DNA of 64,000 nt, from assembly GCF_003052515.2 (NCBI RefSeq), contig NZ_QARE02000012.1:114343-178342 (forward strand), in the 5' to 3' direction. This document shows, one piece after another, positions 1 to 12,000 of the stretch. Every line of letters starts with the position of its first letter. The first letter of the stretch is position 1. A program made the translations under genes and the position numbers. The notes under the pieces were generated by a model. The model did not search any database. It was not told the origin of the DNA and saw nothing but the letters and a program-made list of their open reading frames with translations. This DNA comes from Pseudomonas sp. RIT409. GTDB lineage: Bacteria; Pseudomonadota; Gammaproteobacteria; Pseudomonadales; Pseudomonadaceae.

Positions 1-1
1 C

Positions 2-3000
2 CTGTCCCATAACCAATATCAGCAGTACAACGTCGGTGCTCAAGGCGTCATTCTCAACAACGCCACTAACCGTACCCAGAGCACGCAGTTGGGCGGCATC
101 ATCGTGGGCAACCAGAACCTCAATGGCCGCGCCGCCAGCACCATCCTCAATGAAGTAACCGGTGCCAACGCCACGCAGCTCAAGGGCTATACCGAAGTGG
201 CAGGGCAGGCCGCCCGCGTCATCGTCGCCAACCCATACGGCATCAGTTGCAACGGATGCGGCTTCATCAATACGCCGCAAGTGACCTTGACCACGGGCAG
301 ACCCGTGTTCGACAGCGCAGGCGGGATTGACCGTTTCCACGTCGACGGCGGCAGCGTTTCCATCGACGGGCAAGGGCTGAACGCTGATAACGTCGATCGC
401 TTCGACATCATCACCCGCAGCGCAAAAATCAACGCCGAGCTGCACGCCAAACAACTGAACATCGTCACCGGCCGCAACGACGTCAACGCCCAGACCCTGA
501 AGGCCACCCCCCTGGCAGATGACGGCAGCGCCAAGCCGCAACTGGCCATCGACAGCTCGGCCCTCGGCGGGATGTACGCAGGCGCGATCCGCCTGGTGGG
601 CACCGAAGCCGGTATTGGCGTAAAACTCGCGGGTAATCTGGCCGCCAGCGCAGGCGACATCCAGATCGACGCCAACGGCCAACTGAGCATGGCCCAGGTC
701 GCCGCCAACGGCGCCGTCAACGTCAAGGCCGCCAGCGCCGAGGTGCAAGGCGCGATGTACGGTAGCAGCGTCGACGTGCAGGCCCGTGACGCGTTGAACA
801 TCCAGCAGAACATCGCCGCGCGTGATCGCATCAGCCTGAGCAGTAACGGGCAATTGACCAACAATGCGATCGTCGAGGCGGGCGTGAACGCCGACAACAG
901 CCGCAATGCGGCGGGTGATGTGGCGCTGAATGCGCAGAACCTGCGCAACGCAGGCAGCGTCACGGCCAGCCGAGCATTGCAAGCCACTGTTGCCCAGACG
1001 CTCAATAACCAAGGCGGCACGCTGAGCAGTCAGGCGAGCCTGCAGGTCTCGGCTGCGGTCATGGACAATCGGCAGTCGGGTCGCATGCTGAGTCAGGGCA
1101 GCACCGGGGTGACAGCCGCTCAGGTGCTCAACGCTCAGAATGGCTTGATCAGCAGCACGGGCCTGACGATCAACGCGAATCTGTTTGACAACCGCCAGCA
1201 GGGCAAAGTCTTCAGCACCGCCGGGTTGTCAGCCACGATCACCGGGCAAATGCTCAACGGCTTGGGGCTGTTCACCGCCAATGGCAATCTGCAAATCAGT
1301 GCCGGGGAGCTGGACAACCGTGGCGGCACCGTGCGTGGTAATTCCGCGCTGAGCCTCAACGCGACCAACGTTGCCAACGACGGTGGCAGCTTGACCAGCG
1401 CGGGCTCGCTGAGCGTGACAGCAGCGAATGCCGTTTCCAACCAGGGGGGCGAATTGCTGTCGGATTCAGCGCTCGTGCTGAAAAGCCTTTCGCTCGACAA
1501 CAGCACGGGCGGCCGCCTGGCAGGCGCCGGGGTCGCTGTCCAGACCGGTGCTTTCGACAACCACGCTGCCAGCTTGACCAGCAGCGGTCGCTTGCAACTG
1601 ACCGCGCAGCAGGTCAACAACAGCCAAGCCGGACGTATTGCCAGCGCCTTGGGCCTGAGCGCGTTCGTCACCGGGCTGGACCAACGCAATGGCGGCCGGC
1701 TTTACGGCAACGGCGATGTCACCCTGGACCTCAATGGTGGTTTGCTGGATAACCGGGGCGGCCTCATCACGGCGCCAGGGCAGCTACTGCTCAAAAACCT
1801 GAACCAGGTGTCCAACCAGGCCGGAGAAATCTCCAGCGCCAAGGCGTTTTCCTTCACCGCGAGCGACCTGCAAAACGACGATGGCTCGCTGATCAGTGAT
1901 CAGTCCCTGGTCGTGCGCGTGAATCGGCAGCTCAGCAACCTGAGAGGCGAGGTCTCGGCCAATGGCTTGGATGTGCACGCGGGCACATTGCTGAATGACG
2001 GTGGCCGCTTCAGCAGCCAGACCAACCTGGACGGGCTCGTTTATGGGGCCATGTCCAACCGCAATGGCGAATGGTCAGCCGCAGGCAATGCCACCCTCTC
2101 GGCGGCAAGCCTGGATAACGCCGGTGGCGACGTCGGCGCGGATCAACGCCTCTCACTGAACGTGAGCACGACCCTTGATAACCGGGGCGGGACCCTTGGT
2201 GCGGCCAAGGGCATTGCGCTGCAGGCTGCTAGCTTGAACAACGCCGAATCGGGCGCCGTGGTGACTGACGGCGATCTGGGCATCGTGCTAACCGGCGAGC
2301 TCGACAATCATGATGCAGGCAGCCTTCAAAGCAAAGGTGCACTGAGCGTGCAGAGCCTTTCTCTGGACAACCGCGCCGGTCGCTTGTCGACACAAGGGGC
2401 GTTGGCCTTGCGCAGTGGCAGTGTCGATAACCGTGCCGGTGTCGTACGTGCCGATCATGACATGCAGCTGTTCATCGACACCCTGACCAACAGCCAGCAA
2501 GGCTTGATCAGTGGCAAAGGCGGCATCGCGTTCATTGGCGAGCAGCTCAATAACCAAAGCGGCTTGATCAGCGCGTCTGGCCTCCTGCAATTGCAAGCCG
2601 CCAGCGTCCAGAACGATACGGGGCGCATCTCCAGCCAGAGCGACCTTACCGCTCGTATCGACAGTCTCACTCAACAGGGTGGCGAACTGGTCGCGCAAGG
2701 TGATCTGAACCTCACAGGCAGCTCGCTGAACAACGAAGCCGGGGGGCTGGTGGGTGCCAACGGCTCGTTGAACCTGAACGTGACGCGCATTGACAACCGT
2801 GGGGGTGAACTGTCCAGCCAGCGTGACGTGGTGGTCACCAGCGAGCAACTGGACAATAGCGACGCCGGCAAGGTCATCGCCGGAACGGGGCTGAGCTTGA
2901 CCGTCGAACATCTGTTCAACCGTGCCAAAGGCTTGTTGTTCGGCGACATCGTGGACGTTGACGGGCAGTCGCTGGATAACTCGGCCGGCACCGTAGCTGG

Positions 3001-6000
3001 CCAAAACGGTGTGCGTCTGGACCTGTCCGGCGACTGGATCAACAAGGGTGGGGCCGTGAGCAGTGAGGCCGACCTGGAGGCCAGCACTGCGTCACTGGAC
3101 AATGCCCTCGGCAGCGTTTCCAGCGCAGGCGCCGTGAAGGTCACGGCGGTGGGGGGCGTGAACAACCAAGGCGGCTCGATCAGCACAGACAGCACCTTGG
3201 ATCTGACCAGTGCCAGCCTCGATAACCGCAACCAGGGGCTGATTTCCGCCAAGGGGGCCGTCGCGGTCACCACCGGCGATTTCGATAACAGCCACAGCGG
3301 ACAACTGACCAGCACGGACCGCCTGACCCTTGAAACGGCGCAGCTCACCAATCGGGACGGTGCGCGCATCGCCGCAGCACGGGCCATCACGGCCAATGTC
3401 ACGGGGCTGGATCAGCAGGGCGGGCAACTTTACAGCAACGGCACGCTGAGCCTCGATCTGAACCATGGGCTGCTCAACAACCAGAACGGCCTGATCAACT
3501 CGCCGGGTACCCTGCTGCTGAAAAATCTGTCCAGCGTCCAAAACCAGCACGGGGAAATATCTAGCGGCCAGGGCTTCAGCCTCATGGCTGACCACTTCGA
3601 TAACAGCGGCGGGAAACTGATCAGCGATCAGGCGCTGATCGTTCGCGTGGCTCAGGCGCTCGACAACGTCAAAGGCGTGATCTCGGGGGCATCGCTGGAT
3701 GCCGGTGCGGCTGACCTGGACAACACCCAAGGTTTGCTGAGCAGCCATGGCGATCTGTCGCTCACTGTCGACAACGCTCTGAATAACCACAACGCCACGC
3801 TGATCGCCGACGGCAAGTTGCTGCTGAACGCCGCGAGCGTGGACAACGGCCTGGGCCAGATCGCCAGTAAACAGGACCTGATCGCCAACATCGGCGGCTT
3901 GCAGCAACAGGGTGGTCAGTTCATCGCGCTGGGAAGTCTCAGCCTCACCGGTACCCAGCTCGACAACCGTCAGAATGGTCTGCTCAGCGCCAACGGCCTG
4001 CTGAACCTGAATGTCGCGAACGTCGACAACCGTGGCGGCGAGATCTCCACTCAGGACGCAATCAGCCTGACCGCCCAGCAACTCGACAACAGCGACGCGG
4101 GGCGCGTGGTCAGCCAGAAGCACTTGGCCCTGACGGTGGATCAACTGACCAACCGCAACGCCGGTGTGCTGTCTGGCAACACCGGCCTGAGCCTGACTGG
4201 CACACGGCTGGACAACAGCGGCGGCCACCTGCTCAGCCTGCAAAACGTTGACCTGCGCCTGAACGGCGACCTGCTGAACAACCTTGGTCTGCTCAGCAGC
4301 GAAGGCACACTGAGCGTGCGCAGCGCCACGCTGACGAACAACGGCGGGAGTCTGTCCAGTGCGGCCGCGTTGAATCTAGACACAACCGGGGCGATCACCA
4401 ATCAGGGTGGCAAACTCGTCACCGACGGCAGCCTGAACCTCGACAGCGCCAGCCTCGACAATACGCTGAGTGGCAGCATCAGCGGCAAAGGCCCGGTGGC
4501 GATTCGTACCGGTGCTTTCGACAATAGCCACAACGGCCGCGTGAGCAGCGCCGACAGCCTTGAGCTGACAGCGGCGCAACTCAGCAACGGCAGCGGTGGC
4601 AGCATCGGCAGCAACAAGGCGCTGACGGCCGGCGTCAGCGGGCTCGATCAGCAAGGCGGCACGTTGTTCAGCAACGCCAGCCTGACGCTGGACCTCAACC
4701 ATGGCCTACTGAACAACCAGGGCGGCCTGATCAACGCCCCCGGCGCCTTGCTGCTGAAAAACCTCGCAGCCGTGAATAACCGGAATGGCGAAATCTCCAG
4801 CGCTCAAGGGTTCGCATTCAACGCCGACAGCCTGGACAACAGCAACGGCAAGCTGCTGAGCAATCAGGCGCTGATCGTGCGCGTCGCTCAGGCCCTGACC
4901 AACGTCAAAGGCATGATCGCCGCTGCCAGCCTCGATGCACGCAGCGGCACTCTGGATAACAGCGCCGGCACCCTGACCAGCCGCGGCGACCTGACCCTCA
5001 CTGTCGACGGTCTGCTGAACAACGGCAACGATGGACTGATCAACGCCGCGCAAACCCTCAACCTGCGAGCCACCGGCATCAACAACGTCGGCGGTACACT
5101 GCTGGGCACCGCCGCGCTGAACCTTGATCTGAACGGCGCGGACCTGGACAACAGCAACGGCCTTATCACCACCCAAAACCCGCTGACCGTCAGTCACCTG
5201 CGTGACCTGAAAAACGCCGGTGGTGAAATCTCCAGCAGCCAGAGCTACAGCCTCACAGCCCGTACGCTGGATAACAGCAACGGCAAGCTGATCAGCAACG
5301 GGACCCTGACCCTGACGGCGGATTCGTTGCTCAACCAGTCGGGGCTGATTTCCGGTTGGCAGGGACTGACTGTCAGTGGCGGCAGCCTCGACAACCGCAA
5401 CGGCGGCACGCTCTCCAGCCGCAGCGGCGACCTTGGGGTCGCGCTGACCGGCGCCTTGCTCAATACTGCCAACGGCGCGCTGGTCAGCCAGAAGGCGCTC
5501 AACGTCACAGCCGCCAGCCTCGATAACCGCGGTGGGATTCTGTCCAGCGGAGCAGGGCAGACCTATACCGTCAGCGGCCTGCTGGACAACGGCCAGAACG
5601 GCCTTATCGACAGCGGCGCCGCCCTGACCATCAACGCGGATCAACTGGGTAACGCCGCAGGCACGATCAACGCGCAACAGGCATTGAGTTTCACGGGCAC
5701 CGCTCTGGACAACAGCGCCGGTAGCATCGCGGGGAACGCAGGTGTTTCCCTTGACCTGCTTGGCAACCTGACCAACACCAATGGCAAGCTCGCCAGTGCG
5801 GGCGACCTGCTGATCAGCCGCGCAGCGCAGGTCAATAACCAAGGCGGCCAACTGGCGAGCCAACGGGCGCTCACCCTGTTCACCGGTGCGCTGGATAACC
5901 GCAATCGCGGCACTGTCGCCGCCAATGACAGCCTGCTACTCACCGCCAGCGGCGCAATCCAGAACGGCAACGACGGCCTGATCTACAGCAAGAACGCGGG

Positions 6001-9000
6001 CCTGACGGTGCAGGCCGCGAGCCTCGCCAACGGCCACGGCACCGTGCAAAGCCAAGGCGCACTGAACCTGACTGTCACCGGCGACATCGACAGCCAGGCC
6101 GGCAAGATCATCGCTCAAGGCGGCGATCTCAACCTCACCGCCAACAACGTCGACAACCGGGGCGGTGTGCTTTCCAGCCTGCAAAACGCCTTCACCGCCC
6201 GCATCACCGGGGTGTTGAAAAATGGTTACGACCTCGCGCGCAACGGCGGCATTACCCAGGCTCAGCGCCTCGACATTCGGGCGTTGGCAGGCATCGACAA
6301 CTACGGCGGGCGGGTTTCTGCGCAAAGCGGCGACGCGTTGATCAACACAGGTAACGGCAATTTCGACAACCGCAACGGCGGGCTGTACGCCAAGCAGAAG
6401 ATCAGCGTCACCGGCAATCATTTCGATAACAGCGGCGACAACGATGGCCAGATCGCCGGTCAGCAAATCGACCTTGACCTGGCCGGCGCCCTTAACAATC
6501 GCCTGGGCATCATCGAAAGCGACAGCACCCTCAGTATCAAAGCGGCCAGCGTCGACAACCAGACCGGCAAAATCCGCGCCTTGGGCACTGGCGGCGTTAC
6601 CCAGTTCCAGATCGGCGGCCTGTTCGACAACCGTAACGGCACCCTGGAAACCGCCAACACCGACTTGGCGCTGGGCGTAGGCAACCTGCTCAACGCAGGC
6701 GGCAGTGTGCTGCATGTAGGCAGCGGCAACTTCGGTATTTCCACCGCCAACGTGATGAACGCTGGCGGCAGCTTCGTTACCCGCGGTGCGCTGACGCTCA
6801 ATGCGGACAGTTGGACCAACAGCAGCGTGCTGCAGGCAGGGACGCTGAACGTCAACGTCAATAATTTTACGCAGACGGCGAGTGGGCAGTTGTTGGCGTC
6901 GACGGCGCTGACAGGATCGGGGGGCAACTGGAACAACGACGGCCTGATCGCCAGTGACGGCACGCTGAATCTGGCGCTTGGCGGTACCTACTCCGGCAAC
7001 GGTCGGATGACCAGCCTTGGAGTGCTCGGCCTGGGCGCAGGCCAATTGGCACTGGGCAGCGCGGCCAGCATCGCCGGCGGTGCGCGCACCGACATCAATG
7101 TCTCGGGACAGGCGAACAACTATGGCCGCATGACGTCAGCGGCCGACATGGTGTTCAACGCCGGGGCCATTGCCAACTACGGAACACTGGGCGCCGCTCA
7201 GGCCCTGACCGTGACGACGCCGACGCTCAGCAACGCGCAAGGGCTGATCTTCAGCGGCGCGGACATGCAGTTGAACATTGCCAGCCTGAGCAACCTGACA
7301 GGTGATTTCTACAGTCTGCGTAACCTGACCGTCGGCGGATACGGCACTGCACGCGCCAACCAGGTCGCCAACGTGTCCGGTTCGATGGAAAGCGGCGGGG
7401 CATTCTCGATCAACGCCACCGCATTCGAGAACCGGACGCAAGGTTCGGATGGGGCACAGAACTTTGCGGTGGGGCGCACGCTGATTTCAGGGTTTATCGC
7501 AACGCAATGCCTGGATTGCAGTGGCGATCACTATTCCGTCAACTTCGTTGCAAGGGAGACGTTCAACGCAGGCGAAGACAGCGACACCAGCGCCTCAGCC
7601 TTGCTGACGGCGGGCAGCAATTTCTCCTTCACAGGCAGCAGTTTCCTCAATAGCAAAAGCACCCTCAGTGCTGGCGGCAACATCTCCATTCAAGCGGACA
7701 ACGTTAAAAACATCGGAGCCGTCAGCGGGACCGTCGAGCGCACCCGGACGTACTTCTATGGCGGCGACGTCAACGGCCATGAAATTACAGACGGGGATGT
7801 CAATCGCTTCATGGCGAATGTGGTCGCTTATAACCAGCGTGATAACCCTAATTTTCCATACGTCTACTACGTCGCGCCTTCAGGGGAGTTGCGCCTGGCC
7901 AAAGTCACTTTTACTAACGGTCGAGAGCCAGGGCACGACGGCGGTTTGATACGAGTCACGAACGTCACAGATTTGCAGACCAACGCGAATGTCTCGAGTC
8001 TGACGCTTTCTGGTTACAGCTTCGGGTCTCAGCCAGCTTCACAATACGACCCGAACAACCTTCTGGCGTTACCTGCCGGGCTCAGCACAATGACCCTGGT
8101 CAGCGACGTAGAAGTGGCCAAGGACGGCACCAACAGCGCCGGGCGCAGTGCGGTGATTCAAGCGGGCGGCAACGTCTCCATCAGCGCTACCCAGGATTTG
8201 CAGAACAGCGTCATCCACGAAGATTACGCCTCGGCAGGCGGCACTAATAAAGTCGGCAGCACTCAGGCGGCGGGCACCGGCAAGACCGTCGTCGTTCGCC
8301 TCAATGCTCAACTGCCTCCCAACCTCGCCCAACAGCAAGTCGACCCGACCACCTTGCCGGGCTTCAGCCTGCCGACCGGCCAGAATGGTCTTTTTCGTCT
8401 GAGTACCCAAAGTGGAACCGATGCAGCGCCGATCGGGGCTGGGTCTGGTAGCTGGACCCTCACCGGCGCCAGCGTTTCGGCAGCGCAACGTGAACAGTCA
8501 GTTCCCAATGCGTCCATCAGCCCGCTACGCGTAGACGCTGTGGGCCAATCGGCCAGTACCTCACAGCAGGTCACAGCCCTCACGCGTGATGACACGGGCG
8601 TCAATGTCAGTACAGCCGCGCTGAACACCACCAGCCCAACCGAGGCAGGCAACGCGGGCGTCGTCCTGCCGGTCCGCACCTCCGAACCCGCCAGCGCGAC
8701 CAGCGTCGGCGCTGTTCCTCGCGCCACGGCGAGCGATCAAGCGACCGCTGTGCTGCCGACCGTGGGCTCCACAACCACCCAAAGCATCGCCAAGGTCCAG
8801 GGTTTGCCAAGCTCCGCCGCCAAACCCAGCACCGGCAAATACCTCATCGAAACCAACCCCGTGCTCACCGACCTCAAGCAGTTCATGAGCTCGGACTACC
8901 TGCTGGCGGGCCTGGGGTACGACCCGGACACCAGCGCCAAGCGCCTGGGCGACGGCCTCTACGAACAACGCCTCGTACAACAGGCCGTCACCGCACGTAC

Positions 9001-12000
9001 CGGCCAGGCCTTCATCGATGGACAGACCTCCAACGAGGATCAGTTCAAGTACCTGATGAACAACGCCATCGCCAGCAAGGAACAGCTCAACCTGTCCGTT
9101 GGCGTGTCGCTGACCTCCGAACAAGTCGCCGCGCTGACCCACGACATCGTCTGGCTTGAAGAGCACGAGGTAAATGGCGAAAAAGTGCTGGTGCCGGTGC
9201 TGTACCTGGCGCAAGCCGACAACCGCCTCGCACCCAACGGCGCGCTGATCGCCGGTAACGACGTCACCCTCATCGCCGGCGAAAACCTCGACAACGTCGG
9301 CACCCTCAAAGCCACCAACAACCTGTCGGCCATGGCAGGCAAGGACTTGGTCAACAGCGGGCTGATTCAGGCTGGCAACCGGCTGGATCTATTGGCGGGT
9401 AATGATCTGACCAACAAGGCAGGCGGCATCATCGCCGGTCGCGACGTGACGTTGACCGCCATCGGCGGCGACGTCACCAACGAGCGCACCCTCACCGCCC
9501 TCGACAGCGACGCCCGCGGCCAACTGCACAAGGATTACGTCGACAATGCCGCGCGCATCGAAGCCGCCAATGACTTGAGCATGTCCGCAGGTCGCGACAT
9601 CAACAACATCGGCAGTGGGCTGCAAAGCGGGCGTGACATGACCCTGAACGCTGGGCGAGACGTCAACCTCGTTTCCAGTCAAGTGGTCAACAGCCTCGTG
9701 CTGGACAGCAAGCACACCAGCAGCGACATCACGCAGATCGGCTCAACGGTGAGCGCAGGGCGCGACCTGTCGGTCCAGGCGGGACGCGACGTCAACGCCA
9801 TCGCCACGCAGATCGACGCCAAACGCGACATCGCCATCGCCGCGACCGAGAACGTCACCATCGCCTCGGCGGCGGACGAAGATCACTACCTGTCCAAGAG
9901 CAAGAAACTGACGATCCAAGAGGACCACGTCAGCCAGGTTTCGACCGATATCACCGCAGCCGGCAGCCTCGCCGTCAGCGCCGGGCAGAATCTGGCCGTC
10001 ATCTCAAGCCGCATCACCGCAGGCGACGAAGCCTACCTGGTCGCGGGCGACAAGCTCGACATCCTGGCAGCCGAGGACAGCGACTACTCGCTCTACGACA
10101 AAAAGAAAAAAGGCTCCTTCGGCAAGAAAAAAACCAAACGCGATGAGGTGACCCAAGTCACCAACATTGGCAGCGAGATCACCTCCGGCGGCAACATGAT
10201 GCTGGTCAGCGGAGGCGACCAGCACTATCAGGTGGCCAAGCTCGACAGCGGTAAAGACCTGACCTTGAACAGTGGCGGGGCCATTGATTTCGAGGGCGTG
10301 AAGGATCTGCATCAGGAGAGTCACGCGAAGAGCAACAGCAGCCTGGCGTGGAACTCGATGTCGGGTAAAGGCAGCACGGACGAAACCCTGCGCCAGAGCG
10401 AATTGATCGCCAAAGGCAACTTGGCGATCAAAGCCGTGGATGGCCTGCACATTGATGTGAAGCAGGTGAATCAGCAGACCGTCAGCGAAGCGATTGATGC
10501 GATGGTCCAGGCTGATCCCAATCTGGGGTGGTTGAAGGATGCGGAAAAGCGGGGGGATGTTGACTGGAAACTGATTAAAGAAACTCACGACGCCTATAAG
10601 TACAGCAACTCGAGCCTGGGCCAAGGCGCGATGTTGGCGATCATCATTATCACTACAGTATTGACTGCGGGAGCCGCGAGCGGCGCGATCGGAACATTGG
10701 CTGGGGCTCAGGCTGGCGCTGGAACGGCCATGGCGGCAGCCACCACTTCTGAAGCCCTGGCTGCCGGGGGCCAATTTTCAGCAGCTGGATGGGGTAATGC
10801 CATGGCGACCGCGGCATTGACCTCTATGGCCAGTACAGGCGCTGTCAATGTCATCAACAATAAGGGCAATTTAGGGGCTGCGCTAAAAGAAACATTCAGC
10901 AGTGAAGCATTAAAAAATGCGGCTATTTCGGGAATGGTCGCTGGATTTACTACCGGTGTCATCGACGCAAAGCTAGGAGGTACAACTAAGCCATTCAACA
11001 GCCTGACTAAAGGATTCGACCTAACAACAGTTGAAGGTGTTCGAGGCTTCGCACTTCATCTAGGCGCCCAAGGTGTAACGTCGGCAGTCATTGAAACGGC
11101 GGTTAAAGGCGGAAGCCTTAGTGATAACTTACTGGGAAATATTTCCAGTCAAGCCGGCGTTGTCGCTGCCGCTGTTGGATTCAGCCAGGTAGGTGACTTC
11201 GCCCAGAAACAGTACCTGACAGCGCTCGGAAATAACGACCCGGCTGGAATGGCTCTTTGGGGTGAAGGCGGTGCCGGTAGAGTCTTCTTACACGCGCTTA
11301 TGGGTGGCGCAGTGTCAGCAGCAACGGGCGGGGACTTTGCGACCGGTGCTATAGCTGCAGGCGCCAGTCAAGCCTCGGCTGGTGCTTTGAAAGCAATGTT
11401 TGACAACAATCCGGAGTTGCGCCAGGGCATGGCTCAAATTGTGGGGCTTACAGCCGCGGGCCTGAGCGGCAACGATGTGAATAAGGCGGCTTGGATTTCA
11501 TTAATGGCGGATCAATACAACCGCCAAATGCACCCGGATGAAATCCCGCTGATCAAAAAAGAAGCTGCCCAATTTGCTCAAGAGGCAAACATCAGCCCAG
11601 CGGAGGCTGAACAGAAACTTGCCAAGGCACTGGTGTACTACACCGATAGGAATTGGAATGGCCTGCTGACCCAGCAGGGAGAAGTGCCGAGCGAACTGAC
11701 GCTGAAATATCTGGGAATAGCGCTGGCGCCTTTAGCGGGCACCTATGCTCCTCCTGGTGGAGACATACCATCGGTGGGGCCAGAGCGAACCTATTCATCG
11801 GCGGACACGATAGTGCTGCTCGCAAACTACCGAAGCAATCACGCGGCTGAGTATGCGGATAGCTCCATTAATTTACTGAATCTTCAAAGTATCTACTCCG
11901 GTGATCTCCTTGGCGAATACGCGGCGTTCTACAGGAACAATCTGGCCGTCACGCCCGATTTCTCTTCCGCCGCATCAAACGTGGCGAATTCGGCTAGCGG

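Noticed and set aside
3092..4243. Long minus-strand open frame within the haemagglutinin gene
   Set aside because: Arises from the repetitive coding sequence on the plus strand; the predicted protein has only repeat-derived Val/Gln/Ala-rich sequence and no start signal.
900..6700. Regularly spaced repeats that could suggest a CRISPR array or satellite
   Set aside because: The repeats are in phase with one open frame, degenerate and translate to haemagglutinin repeats; no spacer-like uniqueness.
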